A stretch of 64,000 nt of DNA, taken from NCBI RefSeq assembly GCF_017876625.1, contig NZ_JAGIOH010000001.1:806001-870000 (forward strand), written 5' to 3'. Shown here one piece after another: positions 25,977 to 33,574 of this stretch. The translations under genes and the position numbers were made by a program. The stretch comes from Streptomyces syringium. Its GTDB lineage: Bacteria; Actinomycetota; Actinomycetes; Streptomycetales; Streptomycetaceae. Under the pieces are notes generated by a model, which had not been told where the DNA came from, ran no database searches, and saw only the letters and a list, made by a program, of their open reading frames with translations. How positions within the stretch are numbered: the stretch's first letter is position 1; each line of letters begins with the position of its first letter.

Positions 25977-27467
25977 CTACTTGACCGAGACCAGGAAACC
26001 GTCGTCCGAGCCGTCGATCAGACGATTCCTCTTGTAGAAGACCGACAATATCGTGCCGCCAGCCCCATTGTCCGCCCTCGTCAGGGGCCGAGCCGAAAAG
26101 TTGTTTGCAGGGGTCGATGGTTCATACTTCTTCCGAGCGGATCCCTCATAGGTCGAGGCGAACGGGAACTCATCACACTCCCGCTTACGGTTGGGATTCT
26201 GGGGATCCTGCGGGTAGTTCTTTCCCCAATTCTCCTCGCATACCTTGATGGCCGCATTCCGGTTGGCGTCGCGTCGTTTCGTATCGTGGAACAGACGGTG
26301 CAGTGGCTTCTTCAGGTCCCGCCCGGGGATGTCCCGGTGCGCGTTCTTCGGCCGGATATCGGGAGTGTTGTTGTAGGCGTCTCGTATGTGCTCGGCCACT
26401 TCCTTCTCCGGAGCCCCCTGCTTCGAGCTGTACGGCAACGTAACAATGTTGCTGAATACTGCCCCGCCCCTCTTGGTCACGTACTTGGCGGTGTCCCACC
26501 GCGGCGCGAGAAAGAAGAGCTTGCCGCCCATGTCTCCGGTCATGCCCCAGCCGGCCGGGGGCATGATTTTGATAGCGGGCTCGTACACCGCAAATACAAG
26601 GTCATCCCGCGTCGTCCCCTGGCCGGCGGCGACAGTCACCGAGTGCATGAATGTCGCAGGCTTTTGCCGAGCCAGGGCATCGAAGCTCTGCGCTCCGGGA
26701 ATGCTGCCGCCCTGGGTCGCCTTCGCGGATGCCGGCCACTTCTGCGGGACGGTCATGCGAGGGGTGATCATCAGGCCGCCGGTCGCCGTCTTGCCGGTCT
26801 TGGCGAAGTTCGAGAAGTAGACCTGAGCCTTCATCTCCCGGCTACCCTTGGCGATGGTGCCGATCACGCGGACGTCGAAGGCACTCTCCCCGACAGGCTT
26901 CTTGTTCTGTCGCCAGAACTGGATGAACGATGCACCCGTACACACAGCGAACCGGGACTTGATGAACAGTTTGTTCTTCGTACCGAGCCCGGCCTTGCAC
27001 TCGTCGAACGACATGGTGTGCGGAGGCTCCGGGTACGTGGCAGCGGCTGCAGCGAGCTCGGGGTCGTCAGAAACGTCATCCGCCGGATCAGACTCGGCCT
27101 CCGCGGTGACATCACCGGCGGGCGTGCCCACGTCTGCGCCGGTATCGGCCTCCGTGGTGGACGGCTCTGCGGTGCGCGGCTCGTAGGAAGCCGCAGGGCC
27201 GATCGTCTCGGCGGCGGCCCGGGTGTCACCTTCAGCCGACGCCCGGATCCGACTCCGAAAGGAGTCGAAGGCGGCGTCCGACTGCAGTTCTTCCAGAGGC
27301 GGAACGGGGGTCCCGGCTGGCAGCATGTAGGTTTCGACACTCAGCTCATCTGCCGGGCTGTCAGTCGCCGAGGCGGGCGACGCGAGCGGGAGAAGAACGG
27401 CAACGGTTGCGAATAGCGCCAGTCCTCGTAAGCGTCGTCGGGAGCGTGCAGATATGCGCGGTCTCAC
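25977..27467 (-). CDS. Secreted protein with NucA/NucB-type DNase C-terminus
   Basis: 496 residues. The signal peptide follows a basic start (SARSRRRLRGLALFATVAVL, cut near ASA-TDS). Residues 30-170 are acidic and low-complexity. A beta-rich middle domain includes FAVCTGASFIQFWRQNKKPV. The C-terminus contains KRECDEFPFASTYEG, the CDE(Y/F)PFA signature of the DNase_NucA_NucB family. That domain usually ends secreted nucleases or polymorphic toxins. GTG at 27465-27467 is preferred because GGGGGA lies 6 bases upstream and the signal peptide follows directly. No immunity gene is present on the same strand; the only small neighbour is convergent. Confidence 0.75.
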   Translation of the reverse strand: MRPRISARSRRRLRGLALFATVAVLLPLASPASATDSPADELSVETYMLPAGTPVPPLEELQSDAAFDSFRSRIRASAEGDTRAAAETIGPAASYEPRTAEPSTTEADTGADVGTPAGDVTAEAESDPADDVSDDPELAAAAATYPEPPHTMSFDECKAGLGTKNKLFIKSRFAVCTGASFIQFWRQNKKPVGESAFDVRVIGTIAKGSREMKAQVYFSNFAKTGKTATGGLMITPRMTVPQKWPASAKATQGGSIPGAQSFDALARQKPATFMHSVTVAAGQGTTRDDLVFAVYEPAIKIMPPAGWGMTGDMGGKLFFLAPRWDTAKYVTKRGGAVFSNIVTLPYSSKQGAPEKEVAEHIRDAYNNTPDIRPKNAHRDIPGRDLKKPLHRLFHDTKRRDANRNAAIKVCEENWGKNYPQDPQNPNRKRECDEFPFASTYEGSARKKYEPSTPANNFSARPLTRADNGAGGTILSVFYKRNRLIDGSDDGFLVSVK

Positions 27468-27997
27468 GTGTTTCCCCCATGGGATACCCCGGCGCACGCG
27501 CGCCGGTGATCTCAGCAAACCCACAAGGCATGAGTCCCGGGCACGGAACTCGAACGCATGACCGATTAATGGTGTTGATTGGCCGACATCCCGCACCCGC
27601 TCGTGGCGCACCAAGCGGGAGCGTTATGGCGGGCATCCCGCGGGACGGCAGACTCGGCCAGGCGTCCGGAGACCACACCGGTGCCACGCGACCGGCCCGG
27701 GGGATCTCTATGCCTGCGCCTTCGCCTTGGTCAGGCGAGGCAAGGTGTTTTGTCGGTGCCCGCGAGCCTGCTCCCATGCACCGCCCGCCGGGCTGGGACA
27801 GCCGGGCACCCTCATCCTCGGCCGACGGCGAGCGGGCACCCCTCCTTCGAAGTGCACTACCACGGCCCAGGGCCGCGCATCAGCCGAACTCATCGGTCGC
27901 GTGGCTGCGTTCAGGCCCCGGCCATCCGGTTCACGGCGGTGACGACCGGGGCCGTCCCGTCCTCCGCGCGGATACGGATACCCAGGGCACGGGCCCG
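27468..27997. other. Region with no intact gene; possible tRNA-derived scrap
   Basis: No open frame here shows coding character. At about 27536-27585, read on the minus strand, ACCATTAATCGGTCATGCG followed by TTCGAG looks like the anticodon-to-T-loop part of a tRNA, but the T-stem does not pair well. It may be a decayed attachment-site remnant. The rest is unassigned. Confidence 0.3.
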
Positions 27998-28145
27998 TTA
28001 CCGGTAGGGCGGGTCGGTGGTGATGCGCAGCAGGGCGGCGGTCAGGGCGTCCGCGGCGAGGCGGCGCAGCGGTACCCCTCGGAGCGCGACGCCCAGGGCG
28101 GTGAGGCGGGCGGCCCAAAAGCCTGTTCGAGCTGGAGGGGGAGCG
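27998..28145 (-). pseudogene. C-terminal scrap of a glycosyltransferase
   Basis: Minus-strand translation gives FWAARLTALGVALRGVPLRR, then LAADALTAALLRITTDPPYR and a TAA stop at 27998-28000. This corresponds to the UDP-sugar-binding C-terminal region of sterol/macrolide-type glycosyltransferases (FWGARVxALGVGPxPIPRR pattern). About 45 codons remain, and both the N-terminal bulk and the usual last helix are missing. Clearly a remnant. Confidence 0.55.
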
Positions 28146-28167
28146 GCACGGCCGTGCACCATGATCT

Positions 28168-28215
28168 ATGGATGCAAGATTTTGTGAATTCAGGATTCCA
28201 TCTACTTTAGTTGGC
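28168..28215. promoter_or_regulatory. AT-rich operator/promoter region of the ArsR-CDF unit
   Basis: The 48 bases before the ArsR start are strikingly AT-rich and contain an imperfect inverted repeat (ATGGATGCAAGATT and GATTCCAT arms, 28168-28201). This fits an ArsR-type operator overlapping the promoter. An in-frame ATG at 28168 is judged not to be the start. Confidence 0.4.
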
Positions 28216-28552
28216 GTGCTGACTCTCGCTGCTGGCATCGAGGTGCTGGCGCGGTTCGGCCGCGCCCTCGCCGACCCGATCCGCTGCCGGATCCTCCTCG
28301 CCCTGCGCAAGGCCCCGGCCCACCACCGCCGACCTCGCCGACACCCTGGACATCTCCCGGACTCGCCTGTCGAACCACCTGGCGTGCCTGCGCGACTGCG
28401 GCCTGGTCGTCGCGGTACCGGTGGGCCGGCGCACCCGCTACGAGCTCGCCGACGAACGCCTCGGGCACGCGCTGGACGACCTGCGCACCGCCGTCGTGGC
28501 GGTCGAGGCCGACAAGACCTGTGTCGACGCGGACGAGGAGGGCTGCTGCTGA
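28216..28552 (+). pseudogene. ArsR/SmtB-family regulator with a frameshift
   Basis: The first 35 codons read VLTLAAGIEVLARFGRALAD then PIRCRILLALRKAPA. The matching HTH then continues in another frame as ADLADTLDISRTRLSNHLAC, LRDCGLVVAVPVGRRTRYEL, ending in a Cys-rich EEGCC. The shift is one base near 28318-28324 (the APAHH region). Known relatives (CmtR-like) repress metal-efflux genes, and the CDF transporter starts 1 base after this stop. Either a real mutation or a sequencing error; the flanking codons are otherwise intact. Confidence 0.8.
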
Positions 28553-28553
28553 G

Positions 28554-29270
28554 ATGACCGCCGAGATATCCATCGGCATAGGCCCGACCCCGGCCCGCCG
28601 TGACGCGCTCGCCAAGCGGATACGGCTGCTGGTCGCGGCCACCATCACCTACAACGTCATCGAGGCGGGCGTCGCCGTCACCGCCGGGACGATCGCCTCC
28701 TCCACCGCGCTGATCGGCTTCGGCCTGGACTCGGTCATCGAAGTCTCCTCCGCCGCCGCGGTCGCCTGGCAGTTCTCCGCCCGCGACCACACCGTGCGCG
28801 AGGCGCGGGAGAAGCGTACGCTTCGGCTCATCGCGGTGTCGTTCTTCGTGCTCGCCGCGTACGTCACCGTCGACGCCGTCCGCGCGCTGACCGGCACCGG
28901 CGAAGCCGAACGCTCCATCCCCGGCATCGTCATCGCCGCCCTCTCCCTCGCGGTCATGCCGTTCCTGTCCGCCGCCCAGCGCAAGGCCGGCCGCGAACTC
29001 GGCTCCGCCAGCGCGGTCGCCGACTCCAAACAGACCCTGCTCTGCACGTACCTCTCCGCCGTCCTCCTGCTCGGCCTGGTCCTCAACGCCACCCTCGGCT
29101 GGTCCTGGGCCGACCCGATCGCCGCCCTGGTCATCGCCGCCATCGCGGTCAAGGAAGGCCGCGACGCCTGGCAGGGCAAGGGCTGCTGCGCCCCCGCCGC
29201 CGCGGTCCCGACCGCCGCCGTCGAGACGAACGCGTGCGGTTGCCGTCCCGGCTGCGACTGCTGTGGCTGA
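28554..29270 (+). CDS. Cation diffusion facilitator-family transporter
   Basis: 238 residues. Membrane segments include LLVAATITYNVIEAGVAVTA, ALIGFGLDSVIEVSSAAAVA, LIAVSFFVLAAYVTVDAV, IPGIVIAALSLAVMPFL, then TYLSAVLLLGLVLNATLGWS and DPIAALVIAAIAVKEG. The GFGLDSVIE and SADPIA-like motifs supply the intramembrane metal ligands seen in CDF proteins. The cytoplasmic domain is replaced by a short Cys-rich tail (GKGCCAPAAA, ACGCRPGCDCCG). It probably exports a divalent metal using the proton gradient. Translationally linked to the frameshifted ArsR gene. Confidence 0.9.
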   Translation: MTAEISIGIGPTPARRDALAKRIRLLVAATITYNVIEAGVAVTAGTIASSTALIGFGLDSVIEVSSAAAVAWQFSARDHTVREAREKRTLRLIAVSFFVLAAYVTVDAVRALTGTGEAERSIPGIVIAALSLAVMPFLSAAQRKAGRELGSASAVADSKQTLLCTYLSAVLLLGLVLNATLGWSWADPIAALVIAAIAVKEGRDAWQGKGCCAPAAAVPTAAVETNACGCRPGCDCCG

Positions 29271-29644
29271 ACCGACACCTGCACACCCAGAGGACCCGGC
29301 TGTCACATGGCCGGGGTCCTCTGCTGTCCAAGATCGCGGCTTAGCGCTCGTGGCTGTTCCGTTGTTCCCCGAGGCCGATGACGGATCCCGTCGGGCAGGG
29401 ATATCAGGCCGGAGTGGTGAGCGCGCTGCGTACGACGGCATGGTGGACGTCCAGGATCGCTGCCCTGGGCCGGTGCTGGATCACGGCCGACATACAGGGG
29501 TGTGTCCTGCCGCTGGCAGCCTGGTGGATCGGATCATTCGAGAGCTACTACACCTGAGCTTGTTCCATGACCGGCGACCCGCCACCCACTTCGACGTGGG
29601 CAGAACCCTCAAACGGCCCGAAGCCACCATCGATACGTAACGCC
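29271..29644. other. 370-base spacer without intact gene
   Basis: Begins with the terminator at 29289-29322. The remainder has short open frames, none with a family signature or ribosome site. Possibly further decayed DNA. Confidence 0.4.
29289..29322 (+). terminator. Terminator hairpin after CDF transporter
   Basis: AGAGGACC at 29289 pairs with GGTCCTCT ending at 29322, with CCGGC/GCCGG pairs and one bulge nearer the loop. Lies 19 bases after the CDF stop. Confidence 0.6.
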
Positions 29645-29962
29645 TCAGACCTTAAGAATCAAACTCAGCAGCAGTCCGTTGTCCGGAGGGTCGGCCAGAC
29701 GGACGACCCGATCGAATTCGGCATCGAAGCCGAGTACCGGATGCCCGTGATCGCCCTCCGGATCCATCAGCACCCACTTGCCCAGCCGCCGTCCGATCGC
29801 TCGCAGGAAACCACAGAACATGTCCAGCTGCTCCTGACCTTGCAACTCTCGCAGGTCGACATCGAAGTCGATCTCATCCACCGCAAGGAAACGGAAAATC
29901 ACCAGCACGTCGGCTGTCGGCCAGACCCGCAGCAGCCCGCCCCGGCGCAGCTGGATTCCCAC
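29645..29962 (-). CDS. Hypothetical protein, possibly N-terminally truncated
   Basis: 105 residues. The segment GFLRAIGRRLGKWVLMDPEG then HPVLGFDAEFDRVVRL is typical of small actinobacterial proteins of unknown function, giving fair confidence that it is translated. The start is a GTG without a clear ribosome site, and upstream codons do not extend the frame, so a shortened gene is possible. No signal or membrane helix. Confidence 0.5.
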   Translation of the reverse strand: MGIQLRRGGLLRVWPTADVLVIFRFLAVDEIDFDVDLRELQGQEQLDMFCGFLRAIGRRLGKWVLMDPEGDHGHPVLGFDAEFDRVVRLADPPDNGLLLSLILKV

Positions 29963-30046
29963 CGCTCAGCGGTGGTGGCGTCACATCTGAGGCTTTCCCT
30001 TCTAGGTGACGTGCCAGTGGGGCCCGGGTGCAGACCTCGGCCCCTT

Positions 30047-30607
30047 TCACTGGCCCACCCTCCCGTCAACGCGTTCGCGCAACAGGTCGGCGTGCCCGCA
30101 ATGACGGGCGTACTCGTCGATCCTGTGCACCATCAGCTCCCGGATCGCGACCCCGTCCTTCCCCACACGCGCGCTCAGGTCCGGGTGCTCGGCCAGCGCG
30201 GCGTCGGTCGCGGCCTGCTCGCGTTCCAGATCGGCGTACGCGGCATCGACCACGGCCTGCTCGGCGACAGCCGCGTCGAAGTCCGCGTCGCGCTCGCCGT
30301 ACAGCTTCGGCAGCGGGTCGCCGTCACTGATCCAGTTGCGCCAGTCGCGTTCCACCTCGGCGAGGTGCCGCACCAGGCCGAGCAGCGACATCGTCGACGG
30401 CGGCACCGACCGACGGGCCAGTTGTTCCGCGTCCAGGCCCGCGCACTTCATCCGCAAGGTCAGGCGGTAGTTCGTCAGGAAGTCCTGCAGTGTCGCAAGC
30501 TCACCGTCCGGGCTGGGACCTTCGCAGTTGCGGGGGTCGTCGTCCGGATCGGCCCACATGTCGGGGTGGACGGTTGCCTGGCTCCATCGCGCGGGTTGGT
30601 CACTCAT
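30047..30607 (-). CDS. DinB-family (DUF664-like) protein
   Basis: 186 residues. A four-helix-bundle pattern with metal-ligand positions: LGLVRHLAEVERDWRNW (first His), and HRIDEYARHCGHADLLRERV near the C-terminus (two His in the DEYARHxGHADxLRE motif). This motif is typical of the DUF664 branch of DinB, which includes mycothiol-dependent transferases. Function is predicted only at the superfamily level. ATG at 30605-30607 is chosen since GGAA lies 3 bases before it; an ATG 9 bases upstream is possible. Confidence 0.85.
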   Translation of the reverse strand: MSDQPARWSQATVHPDMWADPDDDPRNCEGPSPDGELATLQDFLTNYRLTLRMKCAGLDAEQLARRSVPPSTMSLLGLVRHLAEVERDWRNWISDGDPLPKLYGERDADFDAAVAEQAVVDAAYADLEREQAATDAALAEHPDLSARVGKDGVAIRELMVHRIDEYARHCGHADLLRERVDGRVGQ

Positions 30608-30741
30608 GCGTTCCATGGTCGTCCGTGACGGCCCCGGCTCGCTACTGAGTTCTCGGGTCGAGGTGACATCACGCCGACGTCAGGCAGAGACGCCGGTCTC
30701 GGCAGCGGCCCGGTCGATCCCGGCCGGCCTCGTATCGGGCC

Positions 30742-31068
30742 TCAGCGCCGGGCCAGCGCCAGCACGCTCAGGCCGAACATCAGGACTCCCAGGGGGAGAT
30801 GGACCGACGGGACGTGCGCGATGCCCAGCAGGACCTGGACCGAGGCGAGTACGAGGAAGCCGGACGCGTGCCGGACAGGCCGGGGCGAGCCGCCGCCCGG
30901 CTTCCATGCCAGCACCGCCGCGAGCACGTACAGCATCGACGCCCCGTACATCACACGGGCTCCGACGCTGTGCAGCGTATCCCCGTAGGGCGAGGTCAGC
31001 AGCAGCCCGGCGGAGACCGCCTGAAGGAAGATGGTCAGCGTCTGCAGAGCGATGGTGATCCGACGACG
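30742..31068 (-). pseudogene. Small membrane protein lacking its start codon
   Basis: Minus-strand frame reads RRRITIALQTLTIFLQAVSA, then MYGASMLYVLAAVLAWKPGG, FLVLASVQVLLGIAHVPSVH and GVLMFGLSVLALARR. That is four hydrophobic segments over 109 codons. No ATG, GTG or TTG occurs before codon 39, although the helix beginning RRRITIAL is clearly coding, so the natural start has been lost. The loss coincides with the 5' truncation of the ECF remnant just beyond. Translation from the internal GTG at 30954 would give a 70-residue fragment. Confidence 0.6.
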
Positions 31069-31094
31069 CGGGCCTGCGAAAGGTAAGGCGAGGG

Positions 31095-31570
31095 GGCGAG
31101 AGCTCCGCTCGGCGCGGGCCTGCCGTGAACGCTATATCGGTGCGTGACTGCCCGAGCCGCTGCCCCACCGCACCGAGTGGGACCTCGCGGGCGGCGCCGA
31201 CCCCACCGGCCTCGCGGACCCCGCCGACCGGATCGTCCTGGATGAGTCGGTGGCCATGGCCTTCCTCGTCGTCCTGGAGTCGATGACACCCGCCGAGCGG
31301 ATGGCGTTCGTCCTGCACGACGTCTTCCGGTACCCGTTCGCCGAGATCGCCGAGGTTCTCGACCGGACCCCTGGGGCCTGCAAGCAGCTGGCGTCCTCCG
31401 CCCGGCGGCGGACGGACGTCACGCGCCCTCCGGTGACGGCGACCGGCCGGGCCGACGTGGTGAGGCACGTCAAAGAAGCATGGGAGACCAAGGACATCGC
31501 AGCCCTTGTCGGCCTCCTCGACCCTGCCGCCGTGATGACCGCCGACGGCGGCGGCATGGTGAGACGGTCA
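31095..31570 (+). pseudogene. ECF41-type sigma factor remnant
   Basis: In-frame relics: RELRSARACRERYIGA, a TGA where the family has Trp, then LPEPLPHRTEWDLAGGADP and DRIVLDESVAMAFLVVLES, TPAERMAFVLHDVFRYPFAE, IAEVLDRTPGACKQLASSAR. The next part resembles the SnoaL-like tail (WETKDIAALVGLLDPAAVMT) and is then lost. The sigma-2 N-terminus is missing, there is a nonsense codon at about 31146, and the C-terminus is cut. A reading frame from 31250 exists, but the protein would lack promoter-melting parts. Confidence 0.75.
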
Positions 31571-31764
31571 CCCGGAGCTGGGCGGTCCGCAACCCGGAGA
31601 AGCTGCGGCTGTGGGCGCGGGGGCGTTCGTCCGGGGTCAGGGGCCACCCCTCCGAACAACTGGGCGAGGGATCATTTCTGCGCCCCCTAACGGGGACCAT
31701 TGCGGGTTGATGCGGATCTCCTGGGCATGCAGGAGTCCAGCACCGTCACGACACGTGGGGGACC

Positions 31765-32127
31765 ATGATGAAACGCATCCGCATCGCCGCGTTGACATGC
31801 CTCGTGGCCATCGCAGCCGGGGCAGGCATCAGCGCCGCGCAAGGCAGCGACACAGGCCGGCCCACCGCAAGGCACGGCGCAGCGCCGATGGCCGAACACC
31901 TGCAGCGCTCCAGCGTAGCCGTGAACGTTCCACCAGGGCTGGAAGGATCGGCCAGTGTGACGTGCCCTCAAGGCACTGTGATCACTGGAGGAGGCGTCAG
32001 CACAAGCGGTGGGGAGACACATGTGACCTCTTCACACCCTTCCGGTGCCACCTGGTTCGCGAGCGCCAGGAACACGAGCACGGTCAATCAGAGCGTGACC
32101 GCCTACGTTGTCTGCACCGCCCCCTAG
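31765..32127 (+). CDS. Small secreted protein
   Basis: 120 residues with a signal peptide (KRIRIAALTCLVAIAAGAGI, cleavage near SAAQG). The mature domain has a Cys pair (VTCPQGTVITGGGVSTSG and AYVVCTAP) and Ser/Thr-rich beta strands. Related proteins of unknown function are common in Streptomyces. GGGGA precedes a double ATG. Confidence 0.7.
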   Translation: MMKRIRIAALTCLVAIAAGAGISAAQGSDTGRPTARHGAAPMAEHLQRSSVAVNVPPGLEGSASVTCPQGTVITGGGVSTSGGETHVTSSHPSGATWFASARNTSTVNQSVTAYVVCTAP

Positions 32128-32327
32128 CCGAGCGCCGGGCGTTGGCTGGGAAGCCGCCCAGGAACGGGGGCGACGCGGCCCCGGCCACGGCGCGCGGTGA
32201 CCGCGGCCTCGCCGTTCCCTTGGAACCGTAGGCACCGAAGTCCCACCCGCACGCAAGAACCGTTGGTACGGCAGGCCCCCGCAGGGATACGGGGGACAGC
32301 CGGAGGGTTCGGGGACGGGTGTGTCAC

Positions 32328-32333
32328 TAGCGT
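32328..32333 (+). promoter_or_regulatory. -10 hexamer of a probable leaderless promoter
   Basis: TAGCGT ends 8 bases before the ATG at 32342, which has no good ribosome site. This spacing fits transcription starting at the A of the start codon. Confidence 0.4.
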
Positions 32334-32341
32334 CTGGACGC

Positions 32342-33574
32342 ATGACATCCCAACGGCACAGCGAGAGAAAAACCTCCTTACGAAGCCGCAAGCGAGGGCG
32401 CGGCGCCGCGGCGTTCGCCGTGGCAGCGGTTGTTCTGGCACTTTCCGCCCCCTCCGCCGGCGCGGCGGGCCCGCCCACCTCGTCCGCCGGGTGCGAGGCC
32501 GTGCGCGGCGCGGTCGTCGACTCCCTGGGCGTCCTCACACAGCGCCACGGCTTGACGGGCGCCGCCGTCGACATGGCCGACGGGCGCTGCGGGACGTGGG
32601 GGGCCGCCCGGGGCACGGCCGACCTGGGTACCGGGCGGCCGATGAACGCCACGGACCGGTTGCGGATCGGCAGCGTCAGCAAGACCTTCACCGCCACGGT
32701 CGTCGTGCAGCTCGCGGCGGAGGGCCGGATCGGGTTGGACACGCCGGTCGAGCGCTATCTGCCGGGGCTGATCCGGGGCAACGGCCACGACGGTCACAGG
32801 ATCACCGTGCGGCAACTGCTCCAGCACACCAGCGGAATTCCCGACTACGTCGAGGCCTTCGTCGACCGGCCCGTGAACGAGTGGCGCTACCGGCATTTCG
32901 AGCCCCGCGAACTGATCGCGACGGCGCTCGAGTTGCCGCGCCCGGACACGAAATGGCACTACTCCACGACCAACACCCTGATCGCCGGGCTCGTCGTCGA
33001 GAAGGTCACCGGGCGTGGCGTCGAGGCAGAGGTGACCCGCCGGATCATCAAGCCGCTCGGCCTGCGTGACACCTACTGGCCGGGCGACGACACCCGCATC
33101 CGGGGTCCGCACTCGCGCAGCTACTTCACGGACGCCGACGCACCGGAGGGCACCCGCCCGCCCCGGGTCGACGGCACCGAGTGGAACATGACCTTCGGTG
33201 GCGCGGGCGGCGCGCTGGTCTCCGCCCCCTCCGACGTCAACCGGTTCTTCGGCGCGCTGCTCGGCGGCAAGCTGCTGCCCGCACGGTGGCTCGCCGAGAT
33301 GAAGCGCACCGTCCCCGCCGACCCGGACCGGCTCTGGCCCGGCGCCCGGTACGGGCTGGGGCTGATCGCCACTCCCCTGGAGTGCGGCGGCCGGTGGTGG
33401 GGGCACGGCGGGACGGTGCCCGGCGGGCACCGGGCGCTGGGCGCGGTCGGGCCCGGAGGCCGGAGCGTCTCCCTCGCCCTCAACGAGGTGCCCGGCACCG
33501 ACCGGGCGGAAGAGGACTTCCTTGCCGTGGTGAGCACCGCCTTCTGCGCCGACCGTGCCAAGGAGATGCCGTGA
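32342..33574 (+). CDS. Secreted serine hydrolase (class C beta-lactamase / DD-peptidase fold)
   Basis: 410 residues. A long basic signal peptide (RGRGAAAFAVAAVVLALSAP) precedes the mature domain. The catalytic SxxK is in RIGSVSKTFTATV, the YxT/N-type element in WHYSTTNTLIAG, and the KTG-equivalent in WGHGGTVPGGHR. These define the beta-lactamase/D-alanyl-D-alanine carboxypeptidase family. Extracellular; it may trim peptidoglycan or hydrolyse esters or peptides. The ATG is preferred over a GTG 21 bases upstream. It overlaps the following hydrolase gene by 4 bases, so the two are translationally coupled. Confidence 0.92.
   Translation: MTSQRHSERKTSLRSRKRGRGAAAFAVAAVVLALSAPSAGAAGPPTSSAGCEAVRGAVVDSLGVLTQRHGLTGAAVDMADGRCGTWGAARGTADLGTGRPMNATDRLRIGSVSKTFTATVVVQLAAEGRIGLDTPVERYLPGLIRGNGHDGHRITVRQLLQHTSGIPDYVEAFVDRPVNEWRYRHFEPRELIATALELPRPDTKWHYSTTNTLIAGLVVEKVTGRGVEAEVTRRIIKPLGLRDTYWPGDDTRIRGPHSRSYFTDADAPEGTRPPRVDGTEWNMTFGGAGGALVSAPSDVNRFFGALLGGKLLPARWLAEMKRTVPADPDRLWPGARYGLGLIATPLECGGRWWGHGGTVPGGHRALGAVGPGGRSVSLALNEVPGTDRAEEDFLAVVSTAFCADRAKEMP

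Noticed and set aside
27536..27585. Intact tRNA gene
   Set aside because: T-stem pairing fails and no D-arm or acceptor stem could be found.
27708..29441. 577-codon minus-strand frame across the CDF transporter
   Set aside because: The plus strand encodes a recognisable CDF protein; the minus frame is low-complexity and only by chance includes the glycosyltransferase region in another frame.
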